The position numbers were made by a program, and so were the translations under genes. The notes under the pieces were generated by a model. The model was not told the origin of the DNA. It saw nothing but the letters and a program-made list of their open reading frames with translations, and made no database searches. Below, piece after piece: positions 13,209 to 24,100 of a stretch of DNA of 27,929 bases. The DNA is from a virus, in IMG/VR virus record IMGVR_UViG_3300020392_000064, positions 1 to 27,929 of that record; one strand, written 5' to 3'. The first letter of the stretch is position 1; every line of letters starts with the position of its first letter.

Positions 13209-14444
13209 ATGGTTCTCCCATTATTATTTGGATTAGCAGGTTCAGCTTTAGGTGGAGCAGGAGCGTTAGGCTCTTTAGGTGCGTTAGGTGCAGGTGCGTT
13301 AGGATCAGGATTAGGGAGGTTTGTAGAGACAGGTGATTTAGGAAAGGGCATAGAAACAGGGTTGACATCTTTTCTTGGAGGACAGGCACTAAGTTCTATT
13401 GGTAAGATGGCAGGCATTGAATCTTTAGCCAAGGCAGGAGAGTTGGGAACAACACCACCTGCTGTACAAACCGTTTCACCAACCATAACTGGTTTAGGTA
13501 CGTTAACAAATCCTGCTGTATTAGGTCAGGCTGCCATAGGTCAAGCATCAGCGATGTCACCACCTGAATTACCACCAGTTGCTCCTGTAGACTTTGAAAA
13601 CAGACAGGCAGGTGTTCCAGATCGTATAACACGAAGACCACCAAAGGGGTACAGACCAGGTTTTGATGGAGAGTTTGATTATGGCGTATCCCCTAACTTT
13701 GGTGTTGGATTGATGAGCCAAAATGATCCCAGATATATGGCTGTTGGTGGTTTAGTTGGATTATTAGGCAACAAGCAGTTTACAGACTTTCTTGGTGAAA
13801 TGGGTAGCTCAGGAAAAGGATTTGGTCTTCTTGGTGCTTTAGATACACCTCAAGCTAGGGCTGAGTATAATAAAATGATGACAGGTGAATACAGTCCTGA
13901 GCCACAACCAATGTCAGGTGGTGGTGAGTTAAAACCTATACCAGAGGACAACAAAGGATTGCCAAATCTACCCAAAGATGTGCGTAATAAAATGGGATTT
14001 ATGCAAGAAGGTGGAGCCGTAGAAGGTGATATGGAGGCAAACAAGGTCATAGATGACGCTGTAAACGCCATAAAAGGCTTGTCAGACAGCCCTGAGATAG
14101 CTTTGGGTGTATTTGTAGCCAAATACGGTGAAGAGGCTTTAGAAGACCTTATAGAGCGTGTCAACGATGGTGAGTTTGATCAGCCAAGAGATGATAATAT
14201 GATAGAAGGCGAAGGTGATGGCATGGATGACAAGGTTCCTGCTACCCTCGAAGGACAACAGGATGTCATGCTAAGTGATGGTGAGTTTGTCGTTCCTGCT
14301 GATGTGGTTAGTGGCATAGGCAATGGCTCATCTGATGCAGGAGCTAAAGAACTAGAGGATATGATGACACGAGTAAGACAGCTTCGTACAGGCAAGACGG
14401 AGCAACCAGAGCAAGTACCACAGGAAATGATGTTACCTGTATGA
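13209..14444 (+). CDS. Putative internal virion/ejection protein
   Basis: 411 residues. Residues 1-60 are a Gly, Ala and Leu-rich hydrophobic segment (repeated G-A-L-G-x-L-G), suggesting membrane contact. From about residue 337, G-D-G-M-D-D-K-V-P-A-T-L-E-G-Q, then L-S-D-G-E-F-V-V-P-A-D-V-V and G-N-G-S-S-D-A-G-A-K-x-L, form a motif set found in many phage internal or injected structural proteins (typical form DGMSDDIPA ... LSxGEFVIPADVVS). Domain function is unknown. It heads an operon of five coupled genes. The stop overlaps the next start. Confidence 0.6.
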   Translation: MVLPLLFGLAGSALGGAGALGSLGALGAGALGSGLGRFVETGDLGKGIETGLTSFLGGQALSSIGKMAGIESLAKAGELGTTPPAVQTVSPTITGLGTLTNPAVLGQAAIGQASAMSPPELPPVAPVDFENRQAGVPDRITRRPPKGYRPGFDGEFDYGVSPNFGVGLMSQNDPRYMAVGGLVGLLGNKQFTDFLGEMGSSGKGFGLLGALDTPQARAEYNKMMTGEYSPEPQPMSGGGELKPIPEDNKGLPNLPKDVRNKMGFMQEGGAVEGDMEANKVIDDAVNAIKGLSDSPEIALGVFVAKYGEEALEDLIERVNDGEFDQPRDDNMIEGEGDGMDDKVPATLEGQQDVMLSDGEFVVPADVVSGIGNGSSDAGAKELEDMMTRVRQLRTGKTEQPEQVPQEMMLPV

Positions 14445-14857
14445 TGTTTAGTGCCGTACCTAAGCAAGTCATAGACATTGTTTGGGATGACGTAGTAAAG
14501 ATTTTAGAGCCTGCTGTCAAAACGGCAAAAGGTAAGTTAAGTGTAAAAGACGTTTACGATTATATTAGTGAAGGTTTTTATGAGTTATGGGTTGTTATGG
14601 ATGGTAAGAAAATGATAGCTGTTATAACAACTCGTGTAATTGAGTACCCAGAACGTAGAGCATTGGCTATGGATTTTATTGGTGGAACACGAATGAAAGA
14701 ATGGTTGCCAGAGGCTCAACGCACCATAGAAAAGTTTGCAAGAGATAATGATTGCCTACACCTAGAGGGTTATGGCAGAAGAGCATGGAAGAGATGGCTT
14801 AACAAATATGGTTGGAAACCAGATTATATAGCGTATAGGATGGAATTAGATGGGTAG
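14441..14857 (+). CDS. GNAT-like acetyltransferase-fold protein
   Basis: 138 residues. A-V-I-T-T-R-V at residues 58-64 and A-L-A-M-D-F-I-G-G read as paired central strands. The C-terminal C-L-H-L-E-G-Y-G-R-R-A-W-K-R-W-L-N-K-Y-G-W-K-P is the distal motif common in phage GNAT-fold proteins. The usual acetyl-CoA loop (Q/R-x-x-G-x-G/A) is not evident after the central strand; the sequence there is G-G-T-R-M-K-E-W-L. It may therefore be a modified or inactive fold serving a structural role, since it lies among ejection-protein genes. The first ATG overlaps the upstream stop; a second ATG follows immediately. Confidence 0.6.
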   Translation: MMFSAVPKQVIDIVWDDVVKILEPAVKTAKGKLSVKDVYDYISEGFYELWVVMDGKKMIAVITTRVIEYPERRALAMDFIGGTRMKEWLPEAQRTIEKFARDNDCLHLEGYGRRAWKRWLNKYGWKPDYIAYRMELDG

Positions 14858-15740
14858 TAAAGGATCAGCACCAGTAGAAACAAAGAGAGAGGTTGTACAA
14901 ACTAACCTCCCTGACTTCATAAGACCTTATTTTGAAAGGCTTGTACAAAGAACAGAAGCCGAATCACAAAGAGATTACGAGCCATATGGTGGTCAAAGAC
15001 TAGCTGACCCATCACAAGACTTACTAACATCAGAGCAACAGGTAAGAGACTTAGTAGGTGCAGGATTACCTGGTTTAGACAAAGCTATGGGTAGAGTAGA
15101 GGAGTCGTTAGACTTTCAGCCACGTCAATTTACAGGTGAAGAAGTCGATAAGTATATGTCTCCCTATATGGATGCTGTTATTGCACGACAGAAACAAGGC
15201 GCAACTGAGGATTATTTGGCACAACTACCTAAAGGGGCAGCTCAAGCCATATCAGCAGGAGCCTTTGGTGGATCAAGAGAGGGAGTGCAAAGAGGTTTAG
15301 AGCAAAGCAAGTATCTAGACAGACTAGCAGGCATTGAAGAAAGAGGACGACAACAAGCCTTTGACAAGGCATCAGGTTTATTTCAGGCTGACAGAGGTGC
15401 TGAAATGGATGCACAGAGACTTGGCTTAGGGGCTGCAGGACAACTGGCAGGCTTGGCTACACGAGCTAGAGCAGGTGATATTGAGGCAGCCAGACTTATG
15501 GAATCAATAGGTAAAGCACAGATGGCTAGAGATCAGGCATCACTAGACATGGGATATCAAGACTTCCTAAGACAACAGGGGTATCCTGCTGAGAAACTAG
15601 GGCTATTCTCCTCTATTTTAAGAGGTATACCTATACAGCCATCAAGAACAACGGCACAGTATCAGGCAACCAATCCACTAAAAGACATAATAGGAACTGG
15701 TATATCGGCTCTTGGTGCATATAAAGGAATGGGTTACTAA
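14850..15740 (+). CDS. Putative internal virion/ejection protein
   Basis: 296 residues, rich in Ala, Gln, Gly and Arg and mostly helical. Landmarks are a short N-terminal E-V-V-Q-T-N-L-P-D-F-I-R-P-Y, Y-M-S-P-Y-M-D-A-V at about residue 105, A-I-S-A-G-A-F-G-G-S-R-E near 135, and F-L-R-Q-Q-G-Y-P-A-E-K-L-G-L-F-S-S-I-L-R-G near the end. I recall this set from uncultured marine phages, where it precedes larger internal proteins. The AGGA ribosome site lies nine bases upstream, inside the previous gene. Role in genome ejection is inferred from position and helical composition. Confidence 0.6.
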   Translation: MGSKGSAPVETKREVVQTNLPDFIRPYFERLVQRTEAESQRDYEPYGGQRLADPSQDLLTSEQQVRDLVGAGLPGLDKAMGRVEESLDFQPRQFTGEEVDKYMSPYMDAVIARQKQGATEDYLAQLPKGAAQAISAGAFGGSREGVQRGLEQSKYLDRLAGIEERGRQQAFDKASGLFQADRGAEMDAQRLGLGAAGQLAGLATRARAGDIEAARLMESIGKAQMARDQASLDMGYQDFLRQQGYPAEKLGLFSSILRGIPIQPSRTTAQYQATNPLKDIIGTGISALGAYKGMGY

Positions 15741-18160
15741 TGCTTGATGTTTTAGAGGTACAAGACCAACTAAAGAACTTCTCTCAGGAGCAACTCTTAA
15801 GAGAAATGCAGATGCCAACTGGCAATGTTCCACAGTTCCTTGTTCTTTCAGAGTTAAACAGAAGACGTACTATGTCTCAGGACTTAGCTAAACGTCAAAG
15901 TGCCGATCAACCCACAGTCAAAGAAGAGGTTGTGGCATCCTCTGGTATGCCTATGGAGAATGCCTCTATGATGGCACAGCAAATGGCTCCTAAAACATCT
16001 ATGACAGAGAACACAGGTATAGCATCAATGATGCCTAGAGAATTGCCCAGTGAAGAAGAGCCTATGAAGATGAGTTTTGGTGGTCTACTTATGGGTTCAA
16101 GAATGATGGGTCTTAGTCGTGCTGCTGCCCCACTGGTAAGCAGAATTACGCCAAGACCAGGATTAGACAGAGAAGTCACTGACATGGAGGAAACGTATCG
16201 TCCTAATCGTTTCCCTTTTCCTGCCATGCAAGGACGTTTTTCATCAGGTCTTAGTAATCTAGGGCGTGATATATCAGGGCGTGTACAGAATAGAACACAG
16301 GAAGAAGTACAGGATTTCATAGGTGAAGTTGATAATATGGCTCAGGAAAGGTTTGAGGTAAACCTATCAGAGCCTAGTCAAAGACAAAGAGATATGCAGT
16401 CTTTCTTAAGTGGTAAAGGTCAACCTCAACCTCGTATGGCTATGAAGGATGGTGGTGCTATCAAGGCTCAGAATGGTATGTTTGCTGATATTGGTAGTGC
16501 TATAGCAAGTGCTGATGGCCCTACTTTTTCAATGCCTCCTGCATTTGCCAGTATATATAATTTCATAAAAACAAACTTTCCAAATTTGTCTGATGCAGAA
16601 GTAAGAAGACAAGCTCAGGACGTAGTAGAGGCTCAACAGAACAATGAAGTGCCAAGAATAGACGCTGTTTTAAGACCTGGTTTATTTAAAGAATACGATA
16701 TGGCTAAAGAGCAAGCTGAATTAGCAACATCTGAAAAAGCATTGAGAGAGGGTTTATCTTCTGATGCAAATATACCAGATATTTCTTTTTCCACACAACA
16801 GGCAAAAAAATTAAACGCCTTGAAATCGTCTGGTGACATAAAAGCACTAAAAGATGAGCAATTAAAAAGAATTGCAGAGGCATCTGCCTCTCAACAGCCA
16901 CTATCTAACTTTACTGGTGGGGCAGAAATGAGTGATTTGGTTGATTCATTAGATTCTTCACCAACAAATGATCCAAAGGAAATATTAGCTCGTCAAGGAT
17001 TAGCATCTGACTTTAAAGAGCCTAGAAAGTTTGTATCAACAATGTTAGACCCTGTTGGAACATCTTTTAAAAACACAGATTTTCTAAAAGCTAATCAACA
17101 AGCCTCAGACCCACTTATATATAACCCAGAAATATATGGTGAATCTGCTGAATTACTAGCTGCTCAAAGAGCCTATAAAGACCCAAAAATGACTGTTACA
17201 CCTGAATCCTATCTTGATCCTAGTCAAGCACCCACAGAGTTTAAAAAATATTTGTATTCTCTTGGAAATATACCAACTGCTACAATGGGGATGTTAGAAA
17301 AAGGCACAAAGGGTACTTACGATTTTTTCGCTCGTCCTTTAGTTGACGGAAAGCCTTACGATCCATCAGCAGACCTAGCTAGATATGTAGGTCTTCCTGC
17401 TTCTATGGTTGATGATTTTAATAAAAATATATCTGAAGAATTAAGAAAACAAGATGAGCCTACTGCTAAATCTGAAAGAGATTTCAGAAAAGAGCAAGAG
17501 AAAATGATTTATGAAGAAAGCATGAAAAAATCTAACCTACTGGCAGAAGAGGAAGAAAAAGAGGAAGAAAAAAAGAAAAAGCAAAAAGAAAAAGAGGATA
17601 GCATACTAGGTGGCTTTGGTAAGGCTAGTGGTGCTTTATCTGACTTGTCGGCACAGATAGCCGATCTCAAGGAAAAAAGAGAAAAAGGTAGAGAATCAGA
17701 AAAGTGGTTTGCTTTGGCTGAGGTTGGTCTTGGTATGTTAGCCTCTCAAAGTCCTACGTTAGCAGGTGCATTAGGAGAGGGTGGATTAAAAGGTCTTAAG
17801 AGTTTTAGACAAGGCAAAAAAGATTATGACAAAGATATGCTTAGTTATCTATCTACACAGGCAAGCATAGAGAAAAGCCAAGCTGAACTTGGTGTTAAGG
17901 GTCTTGTTGCTAGAAAACAGATAGAGCAACTTAAAAACAAAAAAACAGGAACATATGGTGTTAAAGAAATATTTGATGACATAGCAAAAATAGATGAAAC
18001 ACTTCAAAAATATTCAGGTGCAGAATATACCATAAAAAGTGAAGACGATTTAAAAGAAATAAACAGATTAAGAACAAGAAGATTGCAACTATCTAATTTG
18101 TTGCCAGCAGGTCTTAGACCAATAGAAGTTGATTTAGCAACAACAGCATCCACGAGTTAA
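15740..18160 (+). CDS. Putative internal virion/ejection protein, large helical
   Basis: 806 residues. The N-terminus (F-S-Q-E-Q-L, P-Q-F-L-V-L-S-E-L-N-R-R-R, then P-T-V-K-E-E-V-V) is a motif shared by phage internal proteins. Residues near 108-135 are Met, Gly and Ala-rich and could contact membrane. A M-K-D-G-G-A-I-K segment follows near 235. Residues about 560-660 are extremely charged (Glu/Lys coiled coil). Then comes W-F-A-L-A-E-V-G-L-G-M-L-A and a helical C-terminus. It starts on the stop of the preceding gene (TAATG). Like the T7 core or P22 ejection proteins it is probably packed in the capsid and injected; this is inference. Confidence 0.6.
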   Translation: MLDVLEVQDQLKNFSQEQLLREMQMPTGNVPQFLVLSELNRRRTMSQDLAKRQSADQPTVKEEVVASSGMPMENASMMAQQMAPKTSMTENTGIASMMPRELPSEEEPMKMSFGGLLMGSRMMGLSRAAAPLVSRITPRPGLDREVTDMEETYRPNRFPFPAMQGRFSSGLSNLGRDISGRVQNRTQEEVQDFIGEVDNMAQERFEVNLSEPSQRQRDMQSFLSGKGQPQPRMAMKDGGAIKAQNGMFADIGSAIASADGPTFSMPPAFASIYNFIKTNFPNLSDAEVRRQAQDVVEAQQNNEVPRIDAVLRPGLFKEYDMAKEQAELATSEKALREGLSSDANIPDISFSTQQAKKLNALKSSGDIKALKDEQLKRIAEASASQQPLSNFTGGAEMSDLVDSLDSSPTNDPKEILARQGLASDFKEPRKFVSTMLDPVGTSFKNTDFLKANQQASDPLIYNPEIYGESAELLAAQRAYKDPKMTVTPESYLDPSQAPTEFKKYLYSLGNIPTATMGMLEKGTKGTYDFFARPLVDGKPYDPSADLARYVGLPASMVDDFNKNISEELRKQDEPTAKSERDFRKEQEKMIYEESMKKSNLLAEEEEKEEEKKKKQKEKEDSILGGFGKASGALSDLSAQIADLKEKREKGRESEKWFALAEVGLGMLASQSPTLAGALGEGGLKGLKSFRQGKKDYDKDMLSYLSTQASIEKSQAELGVKGLVARKQIEQLKNKKTGTYGVKEIFDDIAKIDETLQKYSGAEYTIKSEDDLKEINRLRTRRLQLSNLLPAGLRPIEVDLATTASTS
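17544..17598 (+). repeat. Low-complexity purine tract in the 806-residue gene
   Basis: About 55 bases with only a single pyrimidine, made of GAA, GAG and AAA codons. It encodes the charged Glu/Lys coiled-coil part of the protein and includes a run of seven A residues. Confidence 0.6.
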
Positions 18161-18163
18161 CTA

Positions 18164-21100
18164 ATGGGTGTTATAGTTGTCCAAGACCCACAGACATTAA
18201 AACCCTACAGTATTCAGATTGCAGGTGATTCTCCTACTGAAGACGAACAGAAAGAGATACAAGAATTTATACAGCAACAGAGGCAGGTAGTAGATACACC
18301 TGTGGAGCCAACTGATGATAAGTCAGGCACTGCTTTAGGTCGTGGAGCTAGTGTAGGCATAGATATGCTACAGCAAATGTATGGTAGTGCCATAGAAGGT
18401 GTTGGTAATGTCACAGGTATAGACGCTTTGAGAGACTATGGTGCGTCTGTTGTAGAAACCAATGAACAGCAAATAGCTGAAAAGCAACAAGACTTTACAA
18501 GGCGAGAGGACATAGGAAAAGATGGCTCTTATGTAGGCGATGCCTTTAGTTTCTATGGTGAAACACTAGGGCAAAACTTGCCACAGCTAGGTACATCTAT
18601 AGGTGCAGGTTTAGTTGCACAGACTGCCCTTCCATTTGCACCAGGTGTTGGATTTCTTATTGGTGCATTGGCATCAAACATACCCTTCTTCTATGGCTCA
18701 CACAGAGAGAGACAAAAGGAGGCTGTAGAGCAAGGTGTAAGAACAGAGTTAGACGAAGGCACAGCCTTCATGTATTCTTTACCTGCTGCAGCTCTTGACA
18801 CTGTTGTTGATAGGATATTGGTGGGTCTTAAGCCTCTTGGATTAGGTCTAAATAAAACAGCATTGTCGCCAACAGTTGGTGGTATTTTTACTCGTGCAGC
18901 AAAAGGAGCAGGGGCAGGTGCAACTGTAGAAATACCGACAGAAATAGGTCAACAGGTTATAGAACGCTATCAGGCAGGATTACCCATAGATAATGATGAG
19001 GCTATCAAGGAATATATAGACGTAGGGATAGCGGCAGGTCTAGTGGGTGGTACTGTAAAAGCTACAACCAGTGTTGTCACAGGTGATACTAAAGAGAACA
19101 TAGAAAAGAAAGAGGCTGCTCTAACTAAACGACAGCTAGAAATAGACAATGCCTTGCAAACGGCAGAGGCTAAGGAATTGCAACAGAACGCAGAGAAAAA
19201 CCTAGAAGAAGGTTTTGATGGCGTTTTGCCTGTGGATAGGTCTATAGAAGAGGCAACCATATTAACATCACCTACCGATCCATCTGAGGATCAAGCTCTA
19301 AGAAGACAAACTGGTGAGATTAAAGTATTTGATTTAAGACCAGAGTATAGAAACATACTTCTTCAGGAAAGACAAAAGGCAGATGTAGACGTTGATAATC
19401 CTGTTACTGACCTTCAAGAAATAAAAAGATTTTTAGAGCCTCGAACAAGACAAGGTATAACGGCAGAGATAGCCAACGAAATCAACACTATGAATGTTCC
19501 TAAGAGGTTCGAGGAAAGTCAGTACAACACTGTTGTTAATTACTTTAAGAAGAAGAGCGTTGATACAAAGGAACTAACAAGGGAGAACATAGTTGATAGG
19601 GTCAAGAAGATACTTGTTTCAGGCAAGCAGACGGATGAGGGTGGTGCTGTTACGAACACAACAGCGAGGAGAATTGTTGACCAGATGGTTCTGGATGGAC
19701 ATATAAGTCTTGCCAGACCTGAATCAAAGGGAAACGACAGAACATATGTTATTAATGAAGAAACTCTTAACGACAAAAGAAACAAAGAGTTAGAGAACGC
19801 CAGAAAGCTATTGGAGAACGCCAAGGAAAGAAAGCCTAAGATACAAGAAGAACGTGAGGAGGCATTCTCTGGAGAAGTTGATAATAGCATTCAGGCTATA
19901 CTTAACAGAAGTGACAAGCAAAGAAAGTTAGATGATGTAAATAGTGAGATTAAGAACTTAAATTCAACCATAACTAGACTTCAGAAAGAAATAAAAGAAT
20001 CTAACCCCACTTTAAATCTAAGAAGAAAAACAGCTACAGAGATTAATCCTGTACAGCAAAAAGTTAACAATGCTCTTATTACGGCAGAGCAAGCTGCTAA
20101 GTTTCGCCAAGCTGATAAAGACAAGGAAAAAGCACAGTATATCAACAAAAGAGATGACGTACTAAGATCACTGAGAAAGTACATGGCTAAATTAGGATTA
20201 GCCGATGTTGAACTTGTTGCTGAGAATGTTATTGGCACTCAAGGAAAAGACTTATCTAAGAAAGACTTCATCGTAGAGGGTGAGTTTAATGATTCGGATG
20301 GTAGACGCATAATCAGTTTAGCCATGAGCCTCTATGATAGAAATCTGTCTAACACAGAGTTTGAGCAAAGACTTCAGGGTGTTTTAAATCACGAGATTAT
20401 ACACGCTGTAAAGAGCCTTGGCTTGTTTACAGACGCTGAATATAAATCCTTAGTCAAAGCAGCCATGACAAGAAAGTATGTTGTTAAAGATGGCAAGAAA
20501 CTTATAGAGAGAAGATATACATATTTCGATAGAGCCAAAAGTTTATATCCAGATTTAAATCAAGAAGGCGTACAAGAGGAAGCCATAGCTGAGATGTTCC
20601 GTGATGCTATGGATGGCAAGCTGAAACTAGCAGGTCGTCCAAAGACATTGATGCAAAGGTTTATTGACTTCTTCAAGTCCATATTCAATGCCCACGAGGA
20701 AAACGGTTTCCAAAATGTTGACGATATATTTGAGGGCATTAGGACAGGAGACATAGGTGAGAGAGCGAGAACTGATGATCGTGAGTATTTAGATACAAAA
20801 GTATCACCTCAAGCTGAACAAGGTAAGCAATCAAGAAGAAGTTTAACCACAACACTTAATCCTGTTACAGCAAAGGAAGAGATAAGAGCCAATAAGGTTG
20901 GTGGTAAGATTACGGTTCCAGACTTACAGAATTATCTGCAAGATTTTCACATGAAAACATATGGTAGACGATTAGACTTTGCCAACTCTGAGGATAGAGC
21001 CATAGCTATAAACACTGCCGTTCCAGAGATACTTGATATGTTAAAGAGAGATGTATCAGGTAAGGGTTGGTACGATGAGGATGTTGTAAAAACATTTGAG

Positions 21101-24100
21101 ATGTTATCTCAGATACCAGACTTGGAAAGTCTAAAGAGCAATGAAAACCGTAGAGTTCTCTGGTCAGCTATTGCAGGTGTGACTTCAAACGGTAATTCTG
21201 TTCCTCTTAATGCTAAAGTATCTACGTCACAATTACTAAGGCTATTCAGAACAGGTAAACTAGATACAGTTCAACCTGTTGCAGGATCAACTGTTGAAGG
21301 CGTGGTGAATGCAGGATTTGGATCAAGAGGCCCTACTGTTGCAAAGGGTTTAGACCTTTTAAATAAACTATTAGATAAATTTGGAGAAAAAGGATTTGCT
21401 GAGTTCTGGCTTTCTCAACACACACTTAGAGAGTTGGGAGAAATAAGAAAAGAGGCAGGTTTTGGCGGCGCACCTGGTAGTCTTAGTGGTGGAATGAATA
21501 GTATGCACTTAGGTGCAAAGATTATAGGCGATAAGACAGGTAACTTTTCTTTAGCTATAAATGGCTACGATGTCTCCACAAAGGACGTTTGGTTTACTCG
21601 AATGATCCGAAGACTTGAAGGAACATTTGATACTAAAGGTCGTCACTTAGAGGGCAAAGAAAAAGGAAAAGAATTTGGACAGCCAAAGGGTGCTGTGGAC
21701 AGACAAAACATGGATGACTTCATGGCTGAACTTCAAGGCGATCCAAGGATAGCTAAGTTCAACTTGTCAAAAAGAGATTTACAGGCTATACTTTGGTACA
21801 AAGAGCAAAACTTATATACAGAGTTGGGTGTTCCATCAAGACCCCAATCTTTTAGCGAAGGGATAGAAACACTAAATGACCTCTTACCAGAAGGACAAAG
21901 ATTTCAGCGAAGCGATGATGCTGAAACTCAGGCTCAACGAGGAGCTACGCAACTCGAAGGATTTCGAGAAAGAACAGCAGGACAAGAAGCCCTCCCCACA
22001 ACCACAGGAACAGCAAAGAGATCAGTAAGGAAGTTACACAACTTCATTAGGGAAAATCCTGAAGGATTTACTATTACTTCTGACAAACTTGAACCTGTAT
22101 CTGGTGGATTTCCTGTGGCTCCTCTTAAGGACGCTGAGATTATTGTAAAGGGAGATATCACTAGAAGTGTATTAAGAGAGTATGTACAAAACGCCAGAGA
22201 TTTAGCCACTGCATTAGACAGAGAAGTGTTCTTGGGAGGGTGGCTCGACAATGAGACAAATCAGTATTACCTTGACAATGTTGTCCTACCTGATAATAGA
22301 GAAGAGGCTTTATACATAGCCGAAATAGCCGATCAAGAAGCATTTTATGATTTAAATACATTTGAAGAGGTAAGGACTCAAGATGGAATTAGACAACTCA
22401 AACAAGACGGAGCTTATCGGAGTGACATCTCAGAGCGACTTAGACGAGATCTTGAACAAGCTAGAAAACGCTTTAAAGAAGCAAGGCTTCAACGTGATAG
22501 ACGATCAAAACAATCAAGAAGAGCCACAGCAGGAGAAGTAAATCCTACTCTCTTTGATGTAGCACCACAGGAAGACCTAGATAAACTATCAGAGGCTGTA
22601 AACAGACTTGATGAACAAGTCGTAACGCCAAATGTTAAGTATTCTCGTTTAGCAACTAAGCCATCTAATCCAAACGCACTGCGTGAGATACCCATAAACT
22701 TTGAAAATGTTCCTATAGATTACAAGCGACAGCTTAGTGAGTCGGCACTGAGATACGCCTATGGCTATGTAAGAGAGCGTGGTGGTGATGTCATACCTGT
22801 AACATACACAGATGGTAACCACGTTGTTCTCAAGGATGGTCGAGAGGGTGGTTATGGTGCATGGCACATTGTAACAAGAGGACACGACAAAGAAATAAGA
22901 GATGCCACAGGTCAGGAGCCTGATCGAGTCATATACACCATGATGAACAAAATGATTCAGCAAGAGTATGGCAATGCAGGATATCAGGGAATAGATGTAA
23001 AATCTGACACTGGTAGAAGTATACAGCTAACATGGGAATCTAACAGACCAAAGGGTTACCCTCCTATAATACTGTCTTTGATGTTTCAACCAAGCACCAA
23101 GGCTTACACTGTTAGAACCATATATCCAACAAGAGAGCAAAGAAAGCCAAGGCTAACTTTTCAGACAGATAGAAACAGATCAAGAAGGCCAAGCCAAGAT
23201 AGCCCCTTTGCATCCCTTCAACAGCTTAACCTACAATCACCCGCCAGAAGGAGCGTAAGGCGGCTCAGTGTGGCTCCTACAGGCTCTCAGAGCCTATTTG
23301 GAGCAGAGGGTACGTTTGGTGAGTTAGATCAGAGACTACAGGCCACAACATACACTAATTCTCTACAGGCAATAGAGAAGGTGATTCGTGGTGGAACACT
23401 AGGGTTTGTATCCCAAGAGAAAGCCAAGAAGTTAGCCACAAGTTTTATATCTAAGTTTCAAGACAAGATGATCCCTGTGGCTATCATGCTTGATGAATTA
23501 AAAAAGAAAGGTCTTAAGTTAAGGGATGCTTTTGATCCGTATCTACAGGACGAGCTATTCTATGGTATCACTGGAAGAGAAATAACCTCCAGACAGGAGG
23601 GTATATATAACGATATTGTACAAGGTATTAAACGTCTTATAGTCACAGACAGTGATATAGATGGTCTTATAAGTGCATCTAAAGCAAACAATCCTTTACG
23701 ATCCAGTTTTGTTGACGAGCAAATAAAGGCAGGCAAAGACAAGAAGGTGGCTTTGTTTGAGGCATATCTATATGCAAAACACGCCAAAGAAAGAAACGCA
23801 TACATCCTAGACAAGACATCACAAGAAATTGATAAGATGACACCAAATGAAGTTGGCTCTGGTATGACAGACGCAGAGGCTGATGCCATAATTAACTGGT
23901 TTGACACATACGCCAATAAAACACAGGTTGAGGTTATAAATGGTCAGGTAAGGCAAGTAGTAGCCGACACTAACAGAGTAAGACAAGATGGTCAGTTGTC
24001 ACCTATATTTGATGAAGATGATGCACCTTGGAAGTCTTATGTGCCTCTCAAGGGTTCTCTTGACCCTGATGACGAAACAGCCGAACTGTCCAACAGACCA

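Noticed and set aside
17544-17598. Programmed frameshift at the purine tract
   Set aside because: The reading frame continues unbroken into a plausible C-terminal domain and no alternative frame product of interest begins there.
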